Notes: generated by a model not told the origin, from the letters alone. Counted from the stretch's first letter, positions 15,544 through 30,974 are shown. The stretch: DNA of 64,000 nt from Cacajao melanocephalus (GCA_963573385.1 CAUYLG010051959.1:1-64000); one strand, 5' to 3'. Translations and numbers: made by a program.

Positions 15544-15891
15544 CTAGGAAAAGAAAGTTACAATAATCTACAAAGTATTTTCATCCAGAATTATAGAGTC
15601 TTATAGGTCAATGAGAAAAAGTAAAAGAACCCAATATAAAAATGAGTAGGATTTGAATAGGCAATCAACTGAAGAGAAAACCTAGACCAATAAACAAACA
15701 CAACAATACTCAATTTTCTAGTAGTCAGGAAAATACAAAAACCCAAAGTAAAACAAGATACCAATTCACACTAAGCAGATTAGCAAAATTAAAACCTTTG
15801 TAAGTACCAAGGATTGTTAAGGATATCAAGCAACAAGAACTCTCAAAGGTGATGGTGGGAGTATAAACTGATACAACCCTATGACAGTTAA

Positions 15892-16183
<292 letters not shown>

Positions 16184-16673
16184 AAATAGAATTAATTTTA
16201 TGTGTCAGCTTGGCTAAGCTAAGGTGCCCAGTTGTTTGGTTAAATATGAGTCTAAATGTTGTTGTGAATGTATTTTTTATAAGATGTGATTAACATTTAA
16301 ATCAGTAGATACTGAGTACAGTCAATTATCCTCCATAATGTGGGTGGCTCTCATCTAATCAGCTGAAGGCCTTAGGAGCAAAGACTCAAGAAAGAATAAT
16401 TTTGCCTCAAGACTCCAACGTCCAAGTTCTGCCTGAGTTTCCCATTTGCTGGACCACCCTGCAGGTTTCAGACTCAAGACTACAACAGCAACTCTTACCT
16501 GAATCTCCAGCCTGCTGGCCCACCCCACCAGCCTACAATCATGTGAGCCAATTCTATAAAATAAATCTTATTTATACCCATATTTACATCTATATACATA
16601 TCCACACCCATGTCTATATATCTCTATCTATCCTCTTGATTCTGTTTCTCTAGAGAACCGTGATTAATATAAA
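16184..16673 (+). mobile_element. MLT2-type (ERVL) LTR
   Basis: TTAATTTTATGTGTCAGCTTGG, AACATTTAAATCAGTAGA, CCTCCATAATGTGGGTGG and TTCTGTTTCTCTAGAGAACCGTGATTAATA follow the MLT2 consensus. An internal (TA/CA)-rich stretch near 16575-16640 is usual for this LTR. Confidence 0.82.
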
Positions 16674-18392
16674 CTAACTTTAAAGAACAATTCAGCAGTA
16701 TCTAGAAAAGTTGAAGATGGGTATAGTCAATTTCAACTCAAGGTATATAGCCTATAGTCCTTCTCAAAGGAACAGGTTGGAAATGGGATGTGGATGTGGG
16801 ACCTCTATATTTTTTTAATAAGTCAGGAGCAAGCGGGCAGAGCAAATATGGCAAAATGTTACAGTGTTTTAAATCAGGGCTGGAGTATGTTTTACATTAT
16901 CATATTATTTTTGGCATTTTTCTGCAGTTTGAAATACTCCACAATTTAAATGAAAGCAATTTAAAAGCTACTTGTGTTAAACATGATAGTGATGGAAGTG
17001 GCCCCAGCCAGTAGGCCAAACCCATTTAATCAAGGTCCAAGTGATCAGAGAGCATATTCAGCAGACAGCAGGGATGGGAGAGGAATGGGTTTCAGGGGAA
17101 AGCGAGTAACACTCAAGAGAACCCCAAGACTTCTCAAAGCCCCTCATGAACAAAAATTTCCTTTGACTTCAAAGATGGTTTTCTCATCATTAACTGTCAA
17201 GAGAAAGAATAGAAATCTGGCAGACGACATGACACCCTCAGGATATCCCTGATGACACTAACCTTCATGACTTGGTCAAGGCAGTGTCTTCCAGGTTTCT
17301 CCATTGTCAGTTTACTATCTTCCTCTCTTCCTGGGGAAAAATGATCATATTTAAAAATAACTTATTGAAAATAATTAAATAAATTAACTTGCTATACTAT
17401 CAGAAGAATACTTGGATGATTATTGCATGGGTTTTATCAGAAGTTGAAAGAAGATAGCACCAAGCGAGGAAAACTATACAAGGAATGGAGTAATGAAGGT
17501 AGAAAAAAAATAAGTAAATGATGTCGCCCATTTTCCCTCTGTTCATCGTTTTTCTTCTTCCCCCTTCCTTTCTTGGTCTTTAAAGTCTTTTTTTCTTCGT
17601 CTTGTTAACTGGCTCCTGCTAGGTCCAAGTAGGAAGGAACCATGTCTCTATTTGTTAATCATTATATTCCCAGAGCTTATAATACAGTCAGTGATAAATG
17701 GATGCTTACTGAAGAATGGGAAAAAAAGGAGAGAAGTGACAGAAAGGGAAAGAAGAAATATTAAGAGAAAAGAGGGAAGAAAGGAAGGAACTTATTGATT
17801 TTACCAGATTATCAATATATTCCTTAATATTTTATTTATATTCCATGATCTCAATAACATTAAGCTGTATTGATTTAGGATATTTTATCTCCCTCTCTCT
17901 CTCAAGTTTTTTTTTCTAAAATTAGATTGTTTTCTTATTTGATGTTACCCTAGATTTACATTTTTTTTCTATTGAGCATTGCCCTGAATAAATAGATGGT
18001 TTACTGTCAGTTTCAACCCAAAGCAATTAATTTTGAATGGTTAATCTTCTAGCTTTCTGGGAAATGAATGGAAGATACCATTTCTGGTAAGCAAACTTTT
18101 GACTACCCTCAAAATGTGTATTATTTTATGTCAGATCACGATATTTTTCTTTGTCCCTATATTGGCCCCTTCTCTGGTGATGAACCAGTGAGAAATTATT
18201 AAAATAAAAACTATTTTAGTATATTTACTGAATCATAAGACCTCAAGATTGAAAGAAACTTCAGAATCTTTTTACTCATCAGACACTTATCACCTCTATA
18301 TCCCAGTAAGTGTTTTCTCCTTAAAATGGTCCAAGAGAAAAAAAACTATATATATATTCCTCTATATGTATATGTTCATATATATCAAGGAT
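16674..18392. other. Intergenic, no gene
   Basis: AT-rich with purine runs near 17720-17790 and a (TA)n at 18343-18358. No gene is supported. A 92-codon frame at 16974-17252 lacks any recognisable domain. Confidence 0.5.
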
Positions 18393-18548
18393 ATATTCTT
18401 CTCTAAGTAGGACCTGGCCTGACCAAAATACTTCAAAGTTAATCTGACTGGTACATAATCTAGTAAGATTACCAATCCCTTTGTTTTACTTATTCATGGC
18501 ATTTGTTTAGGCACTGGATATCCAGCAGTCAATTAAAAAGCCAATTCT
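18393..18548 (+). repeat. Local direct duplication, copy 1
   Basis: Matches 18936-19122 at roughly 90%. Shared blocks include TAGGACCTGGCCTGACC, GACTGGTACATAATCTAG and TTTGTTTTACTTATTCAT. Copy 1 lacks about 31 bp present in copy 2 before CATGGCATTTG. Confidence 0.9.
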
Positions 18549-18583
18549 TTCATATATATCAAGGAAGAGAAATGGAGGAAGAA

Positions 18584-18668
18584 AAATACACACACACACG
18601 CATACACATATATATATGGAGAGAGCGAGAGCGAGAGAGCGAGAGAGAGAGAGAGAGAGAGAGAGAGG
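18584..18668 (+). repeat. (CA)n and (GA)n microsatellite
   Basis: CACACACAC, a short TA run, then GAGAGAGCGAGA units, lying between the two copies of the local duplication. Confidence 0.95.
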
Positions 18669-18935
18669 AAGTCCATTCAATTCTTGTGCAGCTCTAAATG
18701 TGAACAGGTTCTTTCTTAGGCTGGGTAAAAGTCAACAGTTTTCATCCTTTGGCACAGGTTATAAGCCCAAATATTTTTCATATGAAAGTCTTTTTAATGT
18801 TTTAAGAGGGTTGAATATTTTAAGATAGACAATCTTTCCTACCCCTACCTCCCTTCTCATTTCCAAACCAAACAATCAGAATTTCTTCAATCATTCTGCC
18901 CAGGACACACTTAAAGACCACTTGTCAGTGTGTCA

Positions 18936-19122
18936 ATATTCCTCTCCAAGTAGGACCTGGCCTGACCGTAATACTTCAAAGGTGATCTGACTGGTACATA
19001 ATCTAGCAGGATTACCAATTCCTTTGTTTTACTTATTCATTAAAAATAGAATTATTGCTTATGATGTACATGGCATTTGTTTCGGCACTGGATATCCAGC
19101 AATGAATTAAAAAGCTAATTCC
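18936..19122 (+). repeat. Local direct duplication, copy 2
   Basis: Second copy offset by 543 bp from copy 1. It has the extra segment TAAAAATAGAATTATTGC and following bases. Confidence 0.9.
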
Positions 19123-19186
19123 TGACCTCATAGACCTTATATGTTACCGAAGGCAAACAGATAATAATTAAAATAAATAATAAATT

Positions 19187-19485
19187 GGCTGGGTGCAGTG
19201 GCTTATGCCTGTAATTCTAGCACTTTGGAAGTCCAAGACAGGTGGATCATCTGAAGTCAGGAATTTGAGAATGGCCTGGCCAACACAGTGAAACCCGTCT
19301 CTACTAAAAATACCAAAAAAATTAGCCAGGCATGGTGGCACACACCTGTAATCCCAGCTACCGAGGCTGAGGCAGGAGAATAGCTTGAACCCAGGAGGCG
19401 AAGTTTGAAGTGAACCGAGATTTTGCCACTACACTCCAGCCTGGGCAAAACAGAGAGATTCCGTCTCAAAAAATAACAATAATAA
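19187..19485 (+). mobile_element. Alu (S-type)
   Basis: Full dimer from GGCTGGGTGCAGTGGCTTATG to an AATAACAATAATAAG tail. Confidence 0.94.
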
Positions 19486-19689
19486 GTAAATATATTATAG
19501 GATACATGAATAGGAAATAAGCTCTACAGGAGGCTCTAGTTTGGGGAAGGAGGATGCTGAATGACTTGTGTTAGCCTCGTGAGATGCATTCTTTGTCCTT
19601 CGTGGCCTTGCTCTGTACCCAGGAGGTTAATCTATGGACTATCAGTGGGATCCCTCTGACTTCCAGCTCTATAATGTGGGAATACCTTA

Positions 19690-20010
19690 AAAGCCTTAAT
19701 TAAACATATCCTATGATCCAAAATCTTATTTTTAAGACTTTAGCCTAAGAACACAATCAGAGAGGTACATACAAATAAATACATGGAAGAATGTTCATGG
19801 CACCATTACAATTACAAAAAAGTCATAATCAGGTTGAATGTCCAACAATAGGTTAAATAAATTATGATACAACATGAGATGGAATATCATGCAGCTATTA
19901 AAAATCTTCTTGTAGAAATAATACATATGGACATGTGAAAATGTTTATGATATATTGCTAAGTAAGAAGAGGGAAGAGTTTAATGATGAGTATCAGGTGA
20001 TATAACTAGA
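19690..20010 (+). mobile_element. Old L1M 3' region
   Basis: AATGTTCATGGCACCATTACA, GAATGTCCAACAATAGG, ATGGAATATCATGCAGCTATTAAAA and AATGTTTATGATATATTG are typical of L1M 3' ends. Confidence 0.7.
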
Positions 20011-20689
20011 ACTCACAGGCTTTTGTTTCTATTGCAGCTATACATTTTGATATCAAGGATGCCTTTTAAAAGTTAGAACATATTCTTTGCAAATTCCTCA
20101 TGATTTCTTCTGCATTCTTTTTTTCCCTGGGATTTAAAAATTTTTTTACTAAGTTATGGGTTACATATGTAGTGCATTCTTATTTTCACAAGTAACTTTC
20201 TTAGCAAGTTTTTCAGAGAACAATAATAAATTCAGCTCCAATAGAATTCCCATAAATTCCAAATTAGTCACGTGTATGTTAATGCAGATTTATTCTAATC
20301 CAGAATGAAATTATTAAGAACAGAATATCCTCTTCTCCCCACAAATAGGCCACAAATATATCAAATTATCTATGAAAAAATGATCTTTGATCTCATAGGA
20401 ATTCCTATTATTTGTCAGGGATTAAGAGCTGACTCAGTATTTGTCCATGTATTATTTAATTAAAGTGACTCATAAAATAAGTGTGTCACGACGCTGGCTT
20501 GCCCATTATCCATATTCACATATTTGAGTGTATCCTTATTCCTGCCTGGAAAAGGCATATGCCACCTTGGGCATCGTTCCAGTTAATCTCTTCAAACGGT
20601 TTATTAGTGAGCATTCGTGAATGTAAGTAAGTAGCAAACAGAACAGCAATAGAGAAACAATCTTTCATTCTTCACTCTGAAACTACTTC
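20011..20689. other. Intergenic, no gene
   Basis: AT-rich, with no recognised feature. Confidence 0.5.
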
Positions 20690-21272
20690 AAATGTTATGT
20701 CAAATAAAAAGAGGATCTTCACTACCTAGTTCAACCCATCTGCTTGAGGGAATGTGTTCTCTTTCCCAGTCCATGAGGGGGCATCGCTTTAAGGGAAAGA
20801 ATTTCCCAGCGCCATGCCCCTCTCCCATCTCTCTCCATCCGGGAGATTCAACGGTTTATGTTTGGATTTCGCACGGGAAGAAACTACAAGCCAATCACTC
20901 CAGCGGAAGTTCTAAGGAACTCCTTTCATTGGCCCAGGGTCTTGGAGAAGGTGAGTGTTTCTCCCAGGATAAAAGTCCGTGCTCCCTCACCTGCGCTGGA
21001 TTTCCAGCTTTCTGGAATCCCCCCCCTCCCAAATGGTGGGAGCTCCCTGCGGGATTTTCCCCTCTGGAATCCCCTTCCACACCCTTCGTGGAAGCCTTTC
21101 TCTTCTCCTTTCCTTCTCTTTTTCTCTACCTAAATAAAAATCACCTTTCTGCAACACTTTTTGGGTCCAATATTTGCTTTACGAGCATACGGTCCACCTG
21201 CAGTGGCCCCACCGCTTATTCCTTAAGAGGTTGGAAGCCAAGAACCCACAATATCAAAGAAAAAACCCGGTT
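20690..21272 (+). mobile_element. Probable solo LTR of an endogenous retrovirus
   Basis: GC-richer block with GCCAATCACTCCAGCGG, a CCTAAATAAAAATCACC polyadenylation-like signal at 21129-21136 and a following CTGCAACACTTTTTGGGTCC. This is the layout of a class I LTR. The 239-codon frame over it has no retroviral or other protein motif and is not called as a gene. The family is not identified. Confidence 0.5.
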
Positions 21273-21585
21273 ACATGCTCAGGGAAGGCTAGATATCTGT
21301 CCTGTTCCTATTTGGATAGGTGAAGATATTTGGTTTAAAATCCACATCCTATACATTTCTTCTCCCCATCTCATCTCACTTTCTTCTTCTTGTCCAGCAG
21401 GAGAGAGTTAACTCAGCCAGAAATGTGGGTAAATACTGGAAACTTTCTCAGATGCAGAAGAGACTGTGGCTCAGGATGTTCTAATGTTCAGAAAGCAGGG
21501 AATGTGTTGGCTTGAGTTAATGCCAACTTCCTTGTTTACTGCTGAAGTATGCTTAAAAGATAAGTCTTTGAAGTGCGTGTGTGTG

Positions 21586-21738
21586 CAATCTGAGAAAGAG
21601 AGAGGGAGGAGAGAGGGAAAGAGACAGGGAGAAAGGGAAGAGAGTGGGAGAGAGGAAGGAGAGAGGGAGAGAGGAAGGAGAGAGGGTGGAGAAAGAGGGA
21701 AGAAGGAGGAGAGAGGGAGGAGAGCAGGAGAGAGGGAA
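21586..21738 (+). repeat. (GGAGA)n purine repeat
   Basis: About 150 bases of GAGAGGGA and GGAGGAGA units directly before an Alu fragment. Open frames through it are artefacts. Confidence 0.96.
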
Positions 21739-22309
<571 letters not shown>

Positions 22310-22459
22310 CAGTGGGAAGGGGAGGTTTGAGGAAGGACCACATGATACATATGGTCAACTTTTGCAAGATTCTGAAATTCTGCTGGATGATTTTGACTAT
22401 AACAGAATAGTTAATGTTAACTGTGTATATAGCCATGTTAGCGATAAAGAATCCGTATC

Positions 22460-22960
22460 CATTCGGGTCTGCAGCAACCTCAATTCTTGCCTCCTCAGAA
22501 GAAAAAATTCCACTGAGGGTCATAAGGCAGAAGGAGAGACTCAGGCAAGTTTCAGAGCAGGAGTGGAGGTTTCTTCAAAAGCGTTAGAGCAGGAAGGAAA
22601 GTACACTTGGAAGAGGGCCCAGGGGGTGATTTGAGAGACCAGCATGCAGTTTCAACTTTTCATTTGGGGTTTGATACCTTGGCAGGTTTCCGAGGTCTTG
22701 CGTTACTTCTCCTTACTCATCCAGCGCTGATATCTCATCTGGAAGCTGCTGATCACCAGTTTCAAGTGTTTTCTATTTGTTAAGAGACTGCTTTTCCCTG
22801 GCGCCAGGTGTGACCAATTGTTACTTTAGAGAAACAGTTAACAACCACCTGACCATCACGGGATGGTCACTGGACACACCTGGTGTGTGTGTAGTGGGGG
22901 AGCCCTCTCTTGGCTTGCCCATACCCAAGTTCCTAGCTACTGTAATAGTCCAAGATATTG
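22460..22960 (-). mobile_element. Possible ERV LTR fragment, reverse
   Basis: GAAAAAATTCCACTGAGG, GAGACTCAGGCAAGTTTCAGAGCAGG and GTACACTTGGAAGAGGGCCC look like a reverse LTR. The family is not certain and ends are undefined. Confidence 0.35.
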
Positions 22961-23050
22961 TTTAGACTGTTATTATTCTAATGTTAACAATGTTAACCTT
23001 AAAAATGAATATATTGCCACCACCTCTTAAAGGAAATATTCACTGGCTAA

Positions 23051-23360
<310 letters not shown>

Positions 23361-23800
23361 AGATATATATTTGAGTGAATATTTACATTTTTAAATTAGT
23401 GTGTATGCAAGTGACTTCAGGGTTATGGTGATCATATTCTGTAAACCCATTCTATGGAACATAATTGTGAATAGTTATGGGCATAAGCATTTATAAATGT
23501 TAAAAAGCTAAAGCTGAGTTTAAAAATAATCTCCTATTATCAGTGCTATAGTTTCTAACGGCAAAATTTTTAAAAATGGAAAACCCAAGAAATTATAAAG
23601 AAAATTTAACCATCTGAATCCCATAACCAAAAATAACTAATAATATTTAAGTGTTTCTTTTTCGTCTGTTTTTCTAGACACATATATACAAGTGTCCATA
23701 TTTCGTTTAACATTATTGATATTTATTTACATATTTTGATGTCTTGTATTTTTCATGTCATTAGAATCTTTGCAAATATTATTTTAAATTATTGTATTAC

Positions 23801-24096
<296 letters not shown>

Positions 24097-24189
24097 AATT
24101 TAACCCATTTTATAATAAGGAAATAGACAACATCCAATAGACCCTCTGGCAATAGAGATCAATGGTTGCCTACCCCAAACAGCCTACTG

Positions 24190-24400
24190 GTGTTAGAATC
24201 CCTGATTCTCAGCAGGGCATAGGGCCACCAGGACTACAAGAATCCTTTTCCAGCCTCCCTTGCAGCCAGTGTGGCCAAGTGACCAGGTTCTGGTCGACAT
24301 GCTATAAGGAAAAGAATTGTGCAGCAGCTTCCAGGAAATTTCCTTTAAAGATAGCTGGTGCTTGTCCTTTTTTCCTTTCTTCCTCCATTTAACCCTTTGA
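24190..24400. mobile_element. Probable old interspersed repeat
   Basis: TTCCAGCCTCCCTTGCAGCCAG, CAAGTGACCAGGTTCTGG and a related block at 27865-27960 (CAGCTTCCCCGGGAGCAAGG, TGTGACTGTGTTCCAGCCAAT) are copies of one old family I cannot name. Confidence 0.4.
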
Positions 24401-24585
24401 CTATGTATGTGGTAGTTAGAGCTCCATCTTGGATGAGGAAGATGAGGGGCATAGCCTAAGACAGCAGATCAAAAGCTAGGGGCAGTCAGGGTCTCTAAAG
24501 ATTTCAAGGAGTAGAGCACCACCCCAGTATTGAACTACTCACCTTTATTCACCTTTACAGAAGAGGTCATAAACTTTCTTTTTGT

Positions 24586-24982
24586 TAGGCAGTTCTTATG
24601 CTGCAAAGAAGCACCTGAGGCTGGGTAATTTATAAGAAAAGATGTTTAATTGGCTCATGGTTCTACAAGCTGTACAGAAAGTATAGCGCTGGCATCAGCT
24701 TCTGGGGAGGCCTCAGGAAGCTTCCAACCATGGCAGAAGGCAAAGGGGGAATGGCGTCTCACATGGCAGGAGAAGAGGCAAGAAAGAGAAGACAGGGAGG
24801 CGCCACACACTTTTAAACAACCAGATCTCACAGGAACTCACTCAATATCATAAGGACAGCACCAAGCCATAAAGAATCTGCCATCATGACCCAAACATCT
24901 CTCACCAGGCCCCACCTCCAACACTGGGGATTACATTTCAGCAACATAAGATTTAGGGGGATAAATATCCAAACTGTATGAT
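24586..24982 (-). mobile_element. MST/THE1-type (ERVL-MaLR) LTR, reverse
   Basis: GGCTGGGTAATTTATAAGAAAAG, GCAGAAGGCAAAGGGGGAA, ACTTTTAAACAACCAGATCTCAC and CACCAGGCCCCACCTCCAACA follow the MST consensus. Non-coding solo LTR. Confidence 0.85.
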
Positions 24983-25428
24983 TCAACTGGTTTAAACCAT
25001 CATTAATTTGGATCTTTGTGAATCATAGCTGAGGACAATCCCAACCTAATTACCCTCTATAAGTTATAGTTCCTTTCCTCAGTCCTAAGTCTCCTTTCAT
25101 AAATAACAGCTCCTTCTCTCAATCTTAATCTTTTTGCTTTAATTTGCATTAAAACCTACCAGCCTATCCTTTTTACTTTACTTCAGTAAGACTTCAATAT
25201 GCTGATAAATAACAGGTTCTTTCCTAAGAGTTAATCACCATACTTATGAACTTTAACTTTTAAGATATTGAATATATACTTTTTTTGATAAGAGATTTTT
25301 TTTTACCTTGAGTCACACACTTCTCAATTGATTTTTCTAGTATTGTGTATTCTACTAGATAAATTTGTGATATCACTCCTTTGCTCTTATTTCAGCCACC
25401 CATGAAATAGAGAAGATAGAAGTGGAAA

Positions 25429-25712
25429 GCCGGGCGCGGTGGCTCATGCTTGTAATCCTAGCACTTTGAGAAGCTGAGGGGAGCAGATCGCCTGAGGTCA
25501 GGAGTTCAAGACCAGCCTAGCCAACATGGTGAAACCCCGACTTTACTAAAAATACAAAAATTAGCTGGGTGTGTTGCTGCATGCCTGTAATCCCAGCTAC
25601 TCAGGAGGCTGAGGCAGGAGAATCACTTGAACCCAGGAGGTGGAGGTTGTAGTGAGCTGAGATCACACCACTGTACTCCAGCCTGGGCAACAGAGCAAGA
25701 CTCCCTCTAAAG
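25429..25712 (+). mobile_element. Alu (S-type), no A tail
   Basis: GCCGGGCGCGGTGGCTCATG to ACTCCCTCTAAAGG. The poly(A) tail is missing, which suggests a post-insertion deletion. Confidence 0.93.
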
Positions 25713-26688
25713 GAATGCCAATTGTCCAGGACTGTTAGCATTTGGAACCCCTGTAGCGGGAAGAGGGAGCCACCAAGCCTAGCCAGCTCATTGCCAAGCC
25801 ACCCAGAGACAGCCTCAGGGGTCATCCAACAGACACACCTGTTTGTCTCACCACACTCAATTCACATGTATCCATAAACAACTAGTGAACTTTTACGTAC
25901 CTTGTACCTAAAAAACTCATATTAAGATATCAAGTACATGTCCCAAATACTATAATAAAGGACGGTCTGTAATAAGTACTACATGAGTTGTCCAAGTATT
26001 AATTATAGGAGAGTTTTTTAGGCCTTCTCTCACATTTGAGTCCCAGATTAAATATCATCTCCTCAGAAAGGACTTCTCTGACTTCCAGAAGAAGGCCAAA
26101 TCACTAAAGACATTTGCTGAATTACTGATTTCTTTTGAAATTTTCATTACACAGCAGTGTCACTGCAGTCATTTTGCTGCTGCTGTTTTTCCCCAGGGGG
26201 TTCTCAGGTTAGCTCAGTTGAATAACAACTTCAAGTGTATTTCATACCTTAGGATACTTACTAATGTTTGTGGGTGGACTTTCCATTAAAAACAATTTGC
26301 TGTCTTCTCCATTTTTACAAACTGGAGCTTTGCTTCTATCTTTGCCACTGACAGTGAAAGCACTGCTGTGAACGGTCTAAAAATGTGTTTTAGGTATTTG
26401 GTAGTTTTTCGAACATTTGTCATTTGGCAAATTGGTCTGTAGGCAAATTTAGGCAAATGAGGCCTTCCTGACTTAAGTCAGTTTGGATTTCCACTTAACC
26501 ATTTCTCTATCTCCTGGCGAAGTTCATCTCCCTATGGCGCATAGTAATGGAATTATTTCTTTGCTTTCTGTTATGTTTTCTCCACTAGATAGTCCCTTCC
26601 TTTCATAATTTTTGTATCATAACCCCTAGAATAGTGATCAGCACAGGGTAACAATGAATAAATATTTGTGGAATTAAATAATGAACAT
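25713..26688. other. Intergenic, no gene
   Basis: Contains an L2-like stretch near 26020-26120 (CCTCAGAAAGGACTTCTCTGAC). Otherwise no recognised element. Confidence 0.5.
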
Positions 26689-26862
26689 CTTGGGCAACAT
26701 GGCAAAACCCAGCCTCTGCAAGGTGCCACATGCGTGTAGTCCCAGCTATTTGGGAGGCTGAGGTGGGAGGATCGCTTGAGCCTAGGAGATTGAGCTGCAG
26801 AGAGGCAAATCACACCACTGCACTCCAACCTGGGTGACAGAGCAAGACTGTCTCAATAATAA
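26689..26862 (+). mobile_element. Alu, 5'-truncated
   Basis: Starts at CTTGGGCAACATGGCAAAACC and retains the right monomer, ending in AATAATAATAAAATG and GAATGAATG. Confidence 0.88.
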
Positions 26863-26914
26863 TAAAATGAATGAATGAAAGGCTCCAGAAAGAAGGAAAC
26901 TCTTTTACTGCTTT

Positions 26915-27058
26915 AAACATATTAACTAATTTAATCCCCCCAAACCATGGGAGGTAGACAGTATAGTCAACCCCACTTTACAAATAAGGAACCCAGAACC
27001 AGAAAGCCCATGATCATTTAGCTAGGAAATGAAAGAGTCAGAATTTGATCTCAGGCAA
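26915..27058 (+). mobile_element. MIR
   Basis: CCCACTTTACAAATAAGGAACC and GTCAGAATTTGATCTCAGGC match the MIR core. Confidence 0.7.
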
Positions 27059-27059
27059 C

Positions 27060-27700
27060 AATAGCAACAAATGAAGAAAAAACTTAATGACAAATAAGAA
27101 GGGTTTAATATCTAAGTAGATCATAGATACTATACAGCCATGAAAAATGTTGCTACTGGGGCCATGCATGGTGGCTCACACATGTAATCCCAGTACTTTG
27201 AAAGGCCAAGGTGGGCAGATCACTTGAGCTCAGGAGTTCCAGACCATCCTGGACAACATGGCAAAACCTGTCTCTACCAAAAATACAAAAAAAAATTAGC
27301 TGGGGGTCGTGGCACACACCTGTGTTCCCAGGTACTAGGGAGGCTGAGGTGACAGGGTTGCTTGAGCCCAGGAGGCAGAAGTTAAAGTAAGCCGAGATCT
27401 TGCCACTGCACTCCAGCCTGGGCAACAGAGGGAGACCCTACCTAAAAAATAAAAATAAAAAACAAAAAGTTGCTGCTGAAACATTCCTAAGAATGAGAAA
27501 ATGTTTATGCTATAATGTTAAGTAAAAATAAGATACAAAGTGTGTATTACTACAGTTATATTAAAATACATACAAATTTATGTGCAGAGAAAATATTTTA
27601 AAAATGTTAACAGTGGCTATTTTAGCATTGGAATTAAGTTGATAAATACCCCAGGATAGAGAAAGGTGATAAACTAATAAAGCTTGATAACAGTATCAGT
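27060..27700 (+). mobile_element. L1M 3' region split by an Alu
   Basis: L1M sequence TACTATACAGCCATGAAAAATG, then AAAATGTTTATGCTATAATG after the Alu at 27158-27448. Target-like AAATGTTGCTACTG and AAAAGTTGCTGCTG flank the Alu. Confidence 0.65.
27158..27448 (+). mobile_element. Alu (J/S-type)
   Basis: GGGGCCATGCATGGTGGCTCAC to an A-rich tail. Inserted in the L1M fragment. Confidence 0.92.
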
Positions 27701-28707
27701 ATGTAGTGGAAACAGATGAGCGTTAATAAGGTGAAATTATGAGTGAAAATAGACGGCATAGATGGCATATGAGGGCGAGTAAAATTATAAAAAGTAACCT
27801 AATTATTAGTATTTTTTTCCAAGTGTGGCAGAGACCACTCTGTTCTTGTTGCCTTTTCTTCCTTGACAGACTACATTTCCCAGCTTCCCCGGGAGCAAGG
27901 TGAAGTCATGTGACTGTGTTCCAGCCAATAGAATGTGAAGACTAATTTGTGTCGCATTAGGCCTGGCACACAAAAATCTCCTGTGAATGAACCTCTCTCT
28001 GTGTACTTGCCCCTTCTGTCTTGATGCAGATGAGTAAGGTGACCTTAGAAGCCATACGGTGAAAAGGGACTTGGTCCCACATCACCACTTGGAGAAGAGC
28101 CACGTGCTGAGCAGGAATACCTTTTTTGGACTTTGCATGAGTGAAAAGTAAGTGTCTATTGGTAACACTATAGAGACTTCAACTAAGATATTGGGCAATG
28201 TGCTCTACCAGTGTAAAAGAGAGAAAAGTAAGTAAACAGTACATGCGTAAGGCAATAAGCTGGATTATCACCGAAATACGAAAACCTCTAAATATGCTCT
28301 CCACTCTCAAATATCTTACAGTGAATTTGGGGTGGGGGCGGGTATATACACAAATGAAGATGACAGTTCTCAAAGTTGTAGCCAATAAGTGCCAAATTAA
28401 TGATACAGACAACACATGTTTTGAAAGCAATCAGGATTCCCTTGCCACAGGAAGAAATCAGACATAAAAGGGCCAGTTCCATAAGAGGGTTAGCTAAATT
28501 ACAGAGTAAAAGGAAATTGCCACTTTCATTTCAAATTACAAATTACAAATTCAAATTTCAAATTACAAATTTCAAAGTAGGAATTGTTGGACCTAATAAA
28601 AGTTTCAAAAGACCCATTCATAGAACACAAAGCACTTGGTAAATTTGGCAATAGATCAAATTACAGACTCCAGCACACTGCTTGCCTCCATAAAAGCAAA
28701 TAATTCC
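27701..28707. other. Intergenic, no gene
   Basis: Contains the old repeat at 27865-27960 and a short tandem run of CAAATTA-type units at 28528-28576. No coding frame is supported. Confidence 0.5.
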
Positions 28708-29005
28708 TTTTTTTTTTTTTTAACATAGAATCTTGCTCTTGTCACCCAGGCCAGAGTGCAGTGACACAATCTCGGCTCACTGCAACCTCCACCTCCTGGG
28801 TTCAAGCAATTCTCCTGACTCAGCCTCTTGAGTATCTGGGAATACAGGTACCCACCACCACCCCAGCTAATTTTTGTATTCTTTTTAGTAAAGATGGGGT
28901 TTCACCATGTTGGCCAGGCTGGTCTTGAACTCCTGACCTCAGATGATCCACTGCCTCAGCCTCCCAAAGTGCTGGGGTTACAGATGTGAGCCACCACATC
29001 CAGCC
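28708..29005 (-). mobile_element. Alu (S/J-type)
   Basis: Poly-T, ATAGAATCTTGCTCTTGTCACC, ending CACATCCAGCC. Confidence 0.93.
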
Positions 29006-29094
29006 ACTAATTCCACTTGTAATACTCTACTGTTAGTTTATTCCATTCTTTTGAGTAAGAAGGGTGAACATCCTGATTCCCCTTGTTTTTTTGG

Positions 29095-29152
29095 CGCATA
29101 TATATTATATATATATATATTTATATATATATATAAAATATATATATGTTGT
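29095..29152. repeat. (TA)n microsatellite
   Basis: Runs of TATATA with TTTATA and AAAATA interruptions. Confidence 0.95.
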
Positions 29153-29189
29153 TTGAATTGGTGCAAATTTTTAAAGTCTAAGTCTCTTA

Positions 29190-29720
29190 ATTCAGTTATT
29201 CATTAATTTATTCATTCCAGAAATTTGCCATTATGTACCAGGGAACCTATTATGTGCTAGTGAATGACTAGTAGTGGCAACAAAGGAGTTAATGAATAAA
29301 ATACCTTTTCTCTAAAAGAGAGTATAGTTAGTGCTAAAACAGGTGGTGTCGAGCCCATGTGACAGAACAATTAGTGACCTGGGGAAGTCAGAGAAAGCTG
29401 CAGATATGAAGTGCCCGTTTGAGCCGGGCCATGGAGATTAGATGATGAGGCATTTTTAAGGCAAAGCAAAAGGGGTGGGATTTCTAGACGGCAAGAATAT
29501 TCTGTGTAGGTACGTGGAGTTGGGAGAAAAAGCATGGCCGGCGGCCCAAGGGCCAGCTTTGTGGTTCGTGGGACAGAATGGAAAGAGATGAAGCAGTTTG
29601 TTTTAGGCTGCTAGTCATGAGTAACCAGCAAAAGTTGATGAGCATCAAACTAATATGTCTAGGTCTTGGGTTTGTTTTGAAGAAGAGGAAGTCAAATACC
29701 TCTGGCAACAGGGTAATAGA
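29190..29720 (-). mobile_element. L2 fragment
   Basis: Reverse L2 motifs: TTCATTCCAGAAATTTGCC, TATTATGTGCTAGTGAATG and GAAGTGCCCGTTTGAGCCGGGCC. Confidence 0.6.

Positions 29721-30974
<1,254 letters not shown>

Noticed and set aside
20692..21411. 239-codon open frame on the + strand
   Set aside because: It coincides with an LTR-like block, shows no domain, and its codon pattern follows the repeat. I treat it as chance.
22460..22634. Possible coding frame downstream of an Alu
   Set aside because: The frame starts in the Alu and passes into an LTR-like block. No domain was found.
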